Assembly: GCF_042186555.1 (NCBI RefSeq)
Contig: NC_133328.1
Coordinates: 333,010,039-333,074,038 of the forward strand
Direction of reading: 5' to 3'
Length of the DNA: 64,000 bases
DNA from: Aquarana catesbeiana
Taxonomy: Eukaryota > Chordata > Amphibia > Anura > Ranidae
Part shown: positions 54,991 to 64,000 of the stretch, one piece after another
How the letters are laid out: each line of letters opens with the position of its first letter
Position numbering within the stretch: the first letter of the stretch is position 1
The notes under the pieces: generated by a model
Told to the model about the DNA's origin: nothing
What the model saw: only the letters and a program-made list of their open reading frames with translations
The model's database searches: none
Translations under genes and position numbers: made by a program

Positions 54991-56213
54991 TGCAGGAAAG
55001 AATTTTGCTTCACCTTTGGCTGGCCTAAGTCAAAGTAGGTTAAAAGCAAGTGAAAAGCAAACCAATTCAATACCATCTCAAGCAAATTACTAAAAACTAG
55101 CTGAATAACCGTTCTATAATCCTTACAGTAAACTTGGGGTCTTGGGTGTTAAAATATGCTGCACAATCCTTTTTACTTCTTGCTCAACACTTATACCTGA
55201 TAAGCCTTTAAGGGATGTCTACAGGCACTACTTGTGGGTGGGATCATCTGAGCCTGTGGGGTACCTTTCATGTGGAGTGCTCTCATCAGTGCCAATACCC
55301 AGCTGGAGACTGCGGACATCGAACATTAAGGCAGTTCCCCGACTTAAGAGATGAGTCTTTCCCATCTGCAGTATTAAAGTGCAAAGTTCCTCTGAAAATA
55401 GACTTGTCCCATGTCACTACACATTGTAACTTGTATGTTTGCATTAGGGCGGAGGTGCTGAGCCTGCACCTGCTCCACCAGTCCAGTTTACCTCTGTTAC
55501 CTCACACCCAGTAACCTAGCATGGACCTCATGCATGCTCTCACTTAACTCTTTCCTTCCCATACATTGTACCAGTCCAAAGACCTCTACACTTACTGTCT
55601 ATCGACCGATAGGAAGGGGTCCAGATTATCGCCCCCCTCACTACTGGAGGTACCATGCCTATGACTGGTTGCTTGTAGCTTGTTACTTTACTTAGTTATC
55701 AATAACAACTACACTCCTCCACTTGTCCTTGCCAAGTTGTAGCAGTGTTATATCATACCCCATAGTGTATCTACAGACCCTGGTTCTTTAGATACATCAG
55801 AATCAACATGCAGATCTTTAAATAACGTCAGACCAGGCTCCAGACAGTAAAGGTAATTTTACTGTTAGAATGCTGCATATCAGTACATAACGAATAACGT
55901 AATTTTCCTAATCCTAACTATGATAACGTAGTGGCCCAGACAAACCTCAGTGAGGGGAGAGCCCATGGCTTGGATGCTATCCATGATCCCCAGTTTCTTC
56001 AGCATCACACCTGCACTCACAGGTGAGTTTGTGGTCCACTTATACCCAACTGCTTTTCTGTAGTCAAGCCGCTGCTCCCAATATAAGCTGTCTACCTTAT
56101 TTATATAACAGGTGGACCTGCCAAAACAAAAAGCCTGGGAGCTGAACTGAACATGTTTAACCCTTTCCTTAAACTGGACCAGCTACTGAAGAACTAGCTA
56201 CACACATACTTTC
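54991..56213. other. No feature recognised
   Basis: Mixed-composition DNA without supported genes. Short frames lack any family signature. Confidence 0.4.
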
Positions 56214-56221
56214 AACCTACC

Positions 56222-57215
56222 CAGTGGCATACCAAGTAGGGTGCAGGGGGGCGGTCTGCCCCGGGTGGCACACACTGGGGGGGTGTCAGGCCGGCGCCCC
56301 CCCTGTGACTGAAGGGGTGCTTTAGGCAGCGGCAGATAAGAGCAGCAGGGAGAGGCAGCTACGGTGGCGATACAAAGAGGGAGGCTGGGTGACAGCACTG
56401 CACCATCCATCCCCTTCTCTCATGGCCGAGGCTGTCTGAGCAGTCCCGGTCACCGGTGTTGTGCACTTCTCGATAGAACACCTGAAGTCACACAGGCACA
56501 GCCGTGTGAAGCCGCCTCCCCCTCCTCTCTGTTTATGTGTACAGAGGAGAGAGGGGACCTTCTGTGCATGTGCTGCCACACTGATCTGAGGTACTGAATG
56601 GGGAGGGGGTTCTGCACTGAAGGGGGTGTCTGCACTTAGAGGGGTTTGCACTGAAGGGGTGTCTGCACTGAGGGGGGGTTTGCACTGAGGGGGTCTGCAC
56701 TGAGGGGGTGTTTGCACTTAGGGGGGTCTGCACTGAAGGGGGTGTCTGCACTAAGGGGTGTCTGCACTGAGGGGGGTTTGCACTGAGGGGAGGTTTCTGC
56801 ACTGAGGGGGGGTCTGCACTGAGGGGGGTCTGCACTGAAGGGTGGTGTCTGCACTGAAAGGGGGGTTTGCACTGAGAGGGGGTCTGCACTGAAGGGGGGT
56901 CTGCACTGAAGAGGGGGGTCTGCACTGAAGGGGGGTCTGTGTAACATGCAGGGGGTCCAGAGCTGTGGGGGGCTGTATAATGTAAAGGGGTCCCGAGATG
57001 CAGGGTCCTGTGTAATGTAAAGGGGTTCAGAGGTGCAGGGGGCGGAGTAAAGTAAAGGGGTGCAGTTGTGGAGGGGGGGTACACAGTAGTAACAAAGAGG
57101 TATTGAAGGATGCAGAGGTATGCAAGGGGCACAGTGGGGTGTTTTTACATTTTAACATGGGGGGTGCCAGATATTGGATCCGCCCCGGGTGCTAAATGCT
57201 CTAGGTACGCCCCTG
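56222..57215. mobile_element. Non-autonomous hAT element with internal minisatellite
   Basis: The ends are CAGTGGCATACCAAG and, inverted, CAGGGGCGTACCTAG, typical hAT termini. Perfect 8-bp duplications AACCTACC lie at 56214-56221 and 57216-57223. A CCCCGGGTGGCA / GCACCCGGGGCG pair follows inside each end. The middle holds a GGGGTCTGCACTGA minisatellite. No transposase; the long minus-strand frames here are repeat translations. Confidence 0.92.
56590..56940. repeat. Minisatellite GGGGG(T)CTGCACTGA
   Basis: About 18 units of 16-22 bp, differing mainly in G-run length and GTCTGC or GTTTGC. Strongly G-rich on the plus strand, so G-quadruplexes could form. Inside the hAT element. Confidence 0.9.
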
Positions 57216-57223
57216 AACCTACC

Positions 57224-57693
57224 TACAAACAGAACACATATACCCATCAAACTCATAGGTGAATAGTTCATGACTTCAGAGACAGCCCCCTCGTATTTTA
57301 TGTGACATGCCACATCCTGCCCAATTTTCTTACAATGCTGCATATAACTGTCCAATGTTACAACCAAACATACCTTATCAATGCTTACCCATATTGCATA
57401 ATGACTCTATCCAGAAGTCCAACCCACTCAACAACCTAAGATTATTATCATTATCTGTGTAACTTGGAAGTGACCACTCACAGAAAACACCTGCAATGAG
57501 AACTTGTCATCTCTTTAAGAGCCTGTTAGTCAATATAGAAAATAATAATAAAGCTTGGTGAGATCTACTACAACCACCCATTACCTACACCTGGCAACTG
57601 CTAAAGAACAGAAACAAGGCTCATCAAAAGTCAGCAGTAAATTTTCAAGAGGATTATATGGAATATACTAATTAAACTAAATTACCTTGAAAC
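57224..57693. other. No feature recognised
   Basis: AT-rich, no supported gene or repeat. Confidence 0.4.
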
Positions 57694-58178
57694 CTTAAAA
57701 GAGAAGTATGTGTTTTTTTTTTGCCCCATTTATTCTTACCTAGGTGGATGCAGAATCGGTCTGATGCTGCATCTGTCCCCCGCTGCCTGCACTGAGAACC
57801 GAGCAAACGAACATCGCCGATGGCTCGGTTCTCACAGATCCCTGAATGGAGAACTGCTGACTGTAAATCAGCAGCTCTCCTCTCTGCCCCTCCACGCTCA
57901 TTGGAGCGCTGAGCTGTGGAAGGGCAGGGAGCGGCCGTCTCAGTCTCTCAGTGGCTCGCTGAGAGGCTGAGACAGGCATCAGTCCAGGCACCTGGTGGAT
58001 CCAGACTTTATTGTTGTGATGGTGCGGTGCCTGGACTGATTCCTGTGACGTCAGCAGAGAGCTGATTTCAGACCGCTCTCTACTGCAAATGGGTTACAGG
58101 CATGCAAAATGAATTGCACTACTGTGATCCATAGGAGAAGCTCAGCCAAACAAGCTCAGGCTGGACTTCTTCTTTAAG
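57694..58178. mobile_element. MITE-like element
   Basis: The left end CTTAAAAGAGAAGT (57694-57707) is mirrored by ACTTCTTCTTTAAG (58165-58178). The interior is GC-rich with a CAGTCCAGGCACC / GGTGCCTGGACTG inverted pair at about 57980-58040. No frame. Target duplication unclear. Confidence 0.6.
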
Positions 58179-59084
58179 TAATGTTAATTAATACATTTAT
58201 AGTGCAGAAGCTGCTGAAGGAAACATTTCAAAATGGATTACAATGATGTTGCATAACCTTATTATTTCTTAGATTCTGTGGTTGATATAATTCAGTATTC
58301 ATTGATACATTTTAGCTGGTGTTAAGCTTTAGCGCAATCATCAGAGTATTCCCAACTGCTTTTGAGAAGCTGTGAGCCCAGCAACTTTACAGGCCAGCAT
58401 ATAATCTTATTGAATATGGTCTTAAGTAAAAACAACTAGGAAACATCTATAATTGATCTGAGACTAAGTGCATAGATTTTCTGACCGTCTAAGCATCTTA
58501 AACTTTAAATTATAGTATTATGATCAGTTTTCTCATTTCTATAGCAGGCTTTTAGAATTGCCTTGAGTGTTGCTGTGTTGTCACCAGAGTCCTATACCTG
58601 ATGTAAAGTAGACCTGGCACTGAAAAGACAATTCTTGTGCTGCTCATCTACAGGATGAGAGAAAATAAGCATGTTCACTGCTGCACCTGATCCCCTCTGT
58701 AACCAAGCCACACATGCAGCTGCACCTCCTGTCTACTCAAAGTCCCAAACCTATATATATGTATATTAAAGCATTTTGTTTTCTACAGTATATCAGAGGC
58801 TTCAAATAGCTTCAATAAATATTTTAGCCGTGTTTTGCTTACTAGAAGACTGATATTATTCATGCATACTTGAGTCGAAAAAGAAGATTTATTTTGACTA
58901 AGCCAAAAGAATAAATTCAGTGTAATTAATTTATCAGCTCTTGTGCTTGCATCCCTAAACTTCTATGATAAGAAAAGGTTAGTATACATTGAAACAATAC
59001 CATTTTTAAGTATTTTCTGCTTTATGAATACTAAGAAGTATTATGAATATATGGTATACAGTAACAGTAAATTGTATAGAACAT

Positions 59085-59087
<3 letters not shown>
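58179..59087. other. No feature recognised
   Basis: AT-rich; ends in a (TA)n array (59088-59120) next to the second Tc1 element. Confidence 0.4.
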
Positions 59088-59125
<38 letters not shown>

Positions 59126-59127
<2 letters not shown>

Positions 59128-60756
59128 GTATCTCACAAAAAATGAGTACACCCCTTACATTTTTGTAAATATTTTATTATATATTATATGTCATAGAAAT
59201 GAGACTTTGCTACAATGTAAAGTAGTGAGTGTACAACTTGTATAACAGTGTAAATTTGCTGTCCCCTCAAAATAACTCAACACACAGCCATTAAAGTCTA
59301 AACCACTGGCAATAAAAGTGAGTACACCCCTAAGTGAAAATGTCCAAACTGGGCCCAAAGTGTCAATATTTTGTGTTGCCACCATTATTTTACAGCACTG
59401 CCTTAACCCTCCTGGACATGAAGTTCACCAGAGCTTCACAGGTTGCCATTGGAGTCCTCTTCCACTCCTCCCTGATGACATCACAGAGCTGGTGGATATT
59501 AGAGACCCTGAGCTCCTGCACCTTCTGTTTGAGGATGCCCCACATAGGGTTTAGGTCTCCTCAATAGGGTTTAGGTCTGGAGACATGCTTGGCCAGTCCA
59601 TCACCTTTACTCTCAGCTTCTTTAGCAAGGCAGTGGTCATCTTGGAGGTGTGTTTGAGGTCATTATCATGTTGGAATACCACCCTGCAGCCCAGTCTCCA
59701 AAGGGAGGGGATCATGCTCTGCTTCAGTAAGTCACAGTACATGTTGCCATTCATGGTTCCCTCAATGAATGGTAGCTCCCCAGTGCTGGCAGTACTCATG
59801 CAGCCCCAGACCATGACACTCTCACCACCATGCTTGACTGTAGGCAAGATACACTTGTCTTTGTACTCCTCACCTGGTTGGTGCCACACACGCTTGACAC
59901 CAGCTGAACCAAATAAGTTTATCTTGGTCTCATCAGACCACTGGACATGGTTCCAGTAATCCATGTCCTTAGTCTACTTGTCTTCAGCAAACTGCTTTCT
60001 TGTGCATCATCTTTAGAAGAGTCTTCCTTCTGGGACGACAGCCATGCAGACCAATTTGATGCAGTGTGCGGCGTATGGTCTAAGAGCTGACAGGCTAACC
60101 CCCACCCCTTCAACCTCTGCAGCAATGCTGGCAGCACTCATATGTTTATTTCCCAAAGATAACCTTTGGATATGACGCTTAGAATGTGCAAGCAACTTCT
60201 TTGGTCAACCATGGCAGGGCCTGTTCTGAGTGGAACCTGTCCTGTTAAACCACTGTATGGTCTTGGCCACCGTGCTGCAGCTCAGTTTCAGGGTTTTGGC
60301 AATCTTCTTCTAGCCTAGGCCATCTTTATGTAGAGCAAAAACATTTTTCAGATCCTCAGAGAGTTCTTTGCCATGAGGTGCCATGTTGAACTTCCAGTGA
60401 CCAGTATGAGAGAGTGAGAGCGATAACCCCAAATTTAACACACCTGCTCCCCATTCACACCTGAGACCTGGTAACACTAATGAGTCACATGACACCGGGG
60501 AGGGAAAATGGCTAATTGGCCCCAATTTGGACATTTTCACTTAAGGGTATACTCACCTTTGTTGCCAGTGGTTTAGACATTAATGGCTGTGTGTTGAGTT
60601 ATTTTGAGGGGACAGCAAATTTACACTGTTATACAAGCTGTACACTCACTACTTTACATTGTAGCAAAGTGTCATTTCTTCAGTGTTGTCACATGAAAAG
60701 ATATAATAAAATATTTACAAAGATGTGAGGGGTGTACTCACTTTTGTGAGATACTG
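59126..60756 (-). mobile_element. Tc1-like transposon, copy 2
   Basis: Same family as 46431-48039, in minus orientation: CAGTATCTCAC at 59126 and its inverse ending at 60756, next to a (TA)n array. 1.63 kb. The transposase is present but broken near the N-terminus. Confidence 0.93.
59551..60385 (-). pseudogene. Tc1-like transposase, broken
   Basis: In minus sense: MAPHGKELSEDLKNVFALHK (from about 60385), a degraded middle with LGNKHMSAASIAAEVEGV, then an open stretch WNHVQWSDETKINLFGSAG, VMVWGCMSTASTGE, FQHDNDLKHTSKM and DWPSMSPDLNPIEE. Both catalytic Asp residues are kept (copy 1 has lost the second), but P to L occurs in the NDPKH box, the C-terminus is cut at LNPIEET by a duplication of TAGGGTTTAGGTCT, and the N-terminal half is frameshifted. 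Confidence 0.88.
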
Positions 60757-60760
60757 TATA

Positions 60761-61293
60761 TACAATGGGGACGGAAAGTATTCAGACCCCCTTAAATGTT
60801 TCACTCTTTGTTATATTGCAGCCATTTGCTAAAATCATTTAAGTTAATTTTTTTCCTCATTAATGTACACACAGCACCCCATATTGACAGAAAAACACAG
60901 AATTATTGACATTTTTGCAGATTTATTAAAAAAGAAAAACTGAAATATAACATGGTCCTAAGTATTCAGACCCTTTGCTCAGTATTTAGTAGAAGCACCC
61001 TTTTGATCTAATGCAGCCATGAGTCTTTTTGGGAAAGATGCAACAAGTTTTTCACACCTGGATTTGGGGATCCTCTGCCATTCCTCCTTGCAGATCCTCT
61101 CCAGTTCTGTCAGGTTGGATGGTAAACATTGGTGGACAGCCATTTTTAGGTCTCTCCAGAGATGCTCAATTGGGTTTAAGTCAGGGCTCTGGCTGGGCCA
61201 TTCAAGAACAGTTACGGAGTTGTTGTGAAGCCTTTGTTATTTTAGCTGTGTGCTTAGGGTCATTGTCTTGTTGGAGGGTAAACCTTCGGCCCA
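60761..61293 (-). mobile_element. Fragment of a second Tc1-like family
   Basis: Starts TACAATGGGGACGGAAAGTA, the terminus of another Tc1 family; the minus-strand remnant includes KRLMAALDQKGASTKY and LNGPARALT (SPDLNPIE region). It stops at a (TA)n array (61295-61312), so half of the element is missing. It abuts the end of Tc1 copy 2. Confidence 0.75.
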
Positions 61294-61312
61294 GTATATA
61301 TATATATATATA

Positions 61313-61355
61313 TCAGTAGCTCACAAAAGTGAGTACAACCCTCACATTTTTGTAG
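61313..61355. mobile_element. Terminal fragment of the CAGTATCTC Tc1 family
   Basis: CAGTAGCTCACAAAAGTGAG followed by CAACCCTCACATTTTTGTA matches the ends of copies 1 and 2. Only about 43 bp remain. Confidence 0.7.
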
Positions 61356-62327
61356 AACCTGCACATTTTTGTACACGGCCGGCATTTGACGTCACCAGCT
61401 ATGTGGAGGGTATATGAAATCGGTACCTCCAGATTTCATACTGCTGGAGACCCGAGAGCTGCACTGCCAGGCATACACCTTACAGTAAGTCGCTTACTTT
61501 TCTCTAACCCCTGGAACACTACTATTGATCCCTTTTCATATTGAGTGTTTCTTTTATTGACGCTTGTCTGCCCTTCTGATTTTTGTGAAGTTATCTCTCC
61601 ACGAGCAGTAAAGGCTTTGAGGTCTTGTTGGACCATATAGCTGCCATTTGATTATGCAGTCCTATATTCACCTATTAATACAGTTTCTTTACTTGAGCTC
61701 TGATGGAAATTTGTTTTTATATGAGGTTAGTATTTCAACTTTGTGAATGAATTCCCCCTGTTGTTTTGTTTTTAGTAACCAATGTATTGATATTGGTGTT
61801 CCATGGTGTCGCCCGCCGCCCGTCACTATTTTTGACTTTCTTGCACATTATGTAAGTAATCTTGCTGAGCTTTTGTAAGCCTTATGTTGGACTTATTTTT
61901 GTCCACTTTTTACTGAATATTTAACGTTGCATTTCAATTACTCTAGCTTGGTCTTCATGTGCCCTCTGTGGTCATGCCGTTATCTGCCCAATGCTGTATC
62001 CTGGCCTAGGCCGACAAGGCCCAGACCTAGGGAAGCACTTTGCAGGGGGGCAGCACGGAAAGAGGCCCCGCCAGTCTTATGGGGCGGACTGGTCTGAGAG
62101 GCAAATTAGTTTAGCGCCCCCTTTAAGCAGCTGCACTGCATCCGGTATGCGGGTGGCTGGCATTCCGCAACTGTGTGTGTGTGTATGTGGGGTGGGGGAG
62201 CATCTAATTTTGATTGTCCTATCATCCTGGACCACAAACCTTCCTCACTGTGCTATATGTTTTCTGCTGCACCATTGGCATGATTATATCTTTTTAGTCA
62301 TCTCTATAAAATCATCAGAAATTTGTG
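61356..62327. other. No feature recognised
   Basis: No supported gene. A short (GT)n run lies near 62173. Composition resembles other repeat-derived stretches, but I could not define ends. Confidence 0.4.
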
Positions 62328-63115
62328 CTTATTCACTTGCCGCCCCCCATATAGCAGAATGATGGCGGCAAAGTGGTTGTGTTATTCTGGTCGAGCGTCA
62401 TATGACGTGCTCAGGATAACAGAGCCGGCGCGTGCTGTCTGACACACCTCAACTCCAATCGTGGTATGAAGCCTCTGACAGCAGCTTCTTACCACGTGAT
62501 CAGCTGTGACCAATCACAGCTGATCATCTCGTGAACCAGGAAGTGCCGGTAAGCGGCATTCTTTTGTTCATGCTGACAGGGAGAGACGATCGGCGGCATT
62601 TATTATCAGCACATCCCCCATCAGAATGTGCCCCCCATCAGCTGCCAATCTGTGCCCAAAACCTGCCAGCCTGCCCCCATAATAAACAGATGTCAGTGCC
62701 AATCAGTGCCCACAATAGTGCCCAAAAAAGTGCCAATCAGTGCCCCATCAGTAATGCCTGTCAGTGACCCATCAAAGTGCCAATCAGTGCCACTCAGTAA
62801 TGTCAGTAGCTCCTCATCAGTGCTGCCTATCCAGTGCCAGCTATCAGTGCCGCATATCAGTATCAGTGCCGCCAGTGGCCATCAGTTTTCTTTTTAAATG
62901 GTTGGCCTTTTTCCGTTTATAGCGCAAACATAAAAAAACGCAGAGGTGATCAAATACCACCAAAAAGCTCTATTTGTGGGAAGAAAATGATAAAAATTTT
63001 GTTTGGGTACAGTGCTGCATGACCGCGCAATTGTTATTCAAAGTGCGACAGCGCTGAAAGCTAAAAATTGTCCTGGAGAGGAAGGGGGCAAAGTGCCCGG
63101 TATGGAAGTGGTTAA
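62328..63115. mobile_element. TTAA-bounded MITE-like repeat with internal minisatellite, copy 2
   Basis: Ends ...GGTATGGAAGTGGTTAA (inverse TTAACCACTTCC, 10 of 12 with the left end of the copy at 31327). Shares the GTGATCAGCTGTG inverted pair (62499), a CAGTGCC minisatellite (about 62600-62885) and CAGCGCTGAAAGCTAAAAAT. The left end is degraded (ATTCACTTGCC). Better preserved at the right than copy 1. Confidence 0.65.
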
Positions 63116-63640
63116 AGTAGAACTAGAAGCAACACTTTTTTTTTTCATTTTGGATAGAGTAAGGGAGGGTTTTAGTCCCTGTCAGTTTATTTTTTACCAT
63201 CCCTGTCTCATTGCAAAGATTTCCCTTCACTCCTGCCCCATAGCCTAACAGGAAGTGAGAGGAAATCTATGCAAATTAAGGGCCCATTGCCCCCCCCCCC
63301 CGCAGGCCCTCAGAACTAGTGTCCCCACTTGAAAATTTCAGGGTGGGTCTTAAACAGCAAGGGGTGTGGCCTTGGCAGGAAGGGGTGGGTCATATTTAAA
63401 TTAGGGGGTGCACGAGTTTAGTCAGGCCTAGGGCAGCACAAAACCTAAATACACTACTGTATCTGCCCCCATATTGTGATGCTGACGGTCAGATGGGATT
63501 GTAATCCTTTGGGTAAGTGGATGATGGTCTTGAAAAGATGAATGTCATTGTATTAAAATGTTGAACCTTTTCATATTAATATTATATGATGTCATATCCT
63601 GGTGACTATTATGTATTTTCTCTCTCTTTATAGTTCTTTA
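63116..63640. other. No feature recognised
   Basis: No supported gene; contains a C-run at 63291-63301. Confidence 0.4.
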
Positions 63641-64000
63641 ACTACTAGCGTTCTACAAAGCCCCTGAAGAAGCCATCACTGGCGAAACATTTCAGGAATA
63701 GACACTTTAGTACAAATGTTCACCTAAATACTATATAAACAATAATGAGATTATTCCTGCGCTATCTGATATGGAAACGGCTAAGAGTGGAAAAGCTGCT
63801 AACACCGAATCGGGTACACACCTGACCTTGGGGATAAATAAATATAAAAGGGTGGTGCTGCGCTGATCCTAATTAGGACTAAAATCATACAGGAAGAAAA
63901 CTAAGTGAGAAACTTGAAATCAAAATTACATCACCATAAATTGATTAAAAATTACAGTGGTGGAGGCAGGAGGCGGAGCCTAGCAGAGCAGACACGCATT
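63641..64000. repeat. Repeat with CCTGAAGAAGCC...GGCGAAAC motif, runs off right edge
   Basis: CCCCTGAAGAAGCCATCACT and GGCGAAACATTTCAGG (about 63660-63695) resemble the GAGGAAG...GACGAAAC motif that opens the insertion at 14506. The downstream part (GGTGGTGCTGCGCTGAT) has the look of the same group of high-copy repeats. No coding frame. Confidence 0.45.

Noticed and set aside
56590..56940. CRISPR-like regular repeats
   Set aside because: Units are contiguous with no unique spacers; a eukaryotic minisatellite.
56533..57132. Long Pro/Ser-rich minus-strand frames (PPSVQTP repeats)
   Set aside because: Translation of the G-rich minisatellite inside the hAT element; no start context or domain.
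1..64000. Host genes, tRNA/rRNA genes or viral genes
   Set aside because: No coding frame matched a host protein family, no cloverleaf-like or rRNA sequence was noticed, and the only polymerase genes are those of LINE and DIRS retrotransposons.

Overview
This is a piece of vertebrate nuclear DNA, most likely from a frog and probably a ranid-type (neobatrachian) frog. I infer this from the mix of repeat families: L1/Tx1-group and L2-like LINEs, a DIRS1-type tyrosine-recombinase retrotransposon with a spliceosomal-type intron, Tc1-like transposons flanked by (TA)n, and several high-copy MITE-like families that I associate with ranid genomes. I found no host protein-coding exon, tRNA, rRNA or CRISPR array. 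Nearly everything recognisable is a mobile element or its debris.

Layout. 1-3787: a minus-strand L1/Tx1-type LINE running off the left edge, with its ORF1 split by a minus-strand L2-like LINE (1736-3405). 4160-30750: a second old minus-strand L1/Tx1-type LINE spread over 26.6 kb because many later elements inserted into it. These are a fold-back hAT-type element (4464-5814), a full-length plus-strand L1/Tx1 element with a 15-bp target duplication (6407-13540), large palindromic non-autonomous hAT-type elements A (13920-17421), C (24463-27477) and D (27820-30663), a chimeric relative B (19364-22148), an L2-like 3' end (22216-22862), and a local duplication combined with a 414-bp copy of DNA from 12 kb away. 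30751-37586: an L2 fragment, two MITEs, a third large palindromic element E (33373-36062) and a possible LINE 3' end. 37587-42926: a nearly complete but mutated DIRS1-type element with inverted terminal repeats and the diagnostic internal complementary region. 42960-49544: a relict of the palindrome family, an ORF1-only L1-type element, a Tc1 element and a solo-LTR-like unit. 49545-64000: mostly unassigned AT-rich DNA with a hAT MITE carrying a minisatellite, three Tc1 pieces and further MITEs.

The most striking feature is the family of 2.7-3.5 kb palindromes (A, C, D, E, partly B). They have hAT-like termini (TAGGGATGAGC) and 8-bp target duplications, but no transposase. Arms of about 1.2-1.5 kb mirror each other around a CpG-rich core. 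That core carries a CRE palindrome, GC boxes and TATA-like motifs, and faces outward into two purine-rich units that each end at an AATAAA signal. Each arm also holds a tandem array of small hairpins. The two outer ends differ below the shared terminus, which gives each element a polarity. No element here looks fully autonomous: the full-length LINE has an endonuclease substitution and an ORF2 frameshift, the DIRS reverse transcriptase reads YLDN, and both Tc1 transposases are broken.
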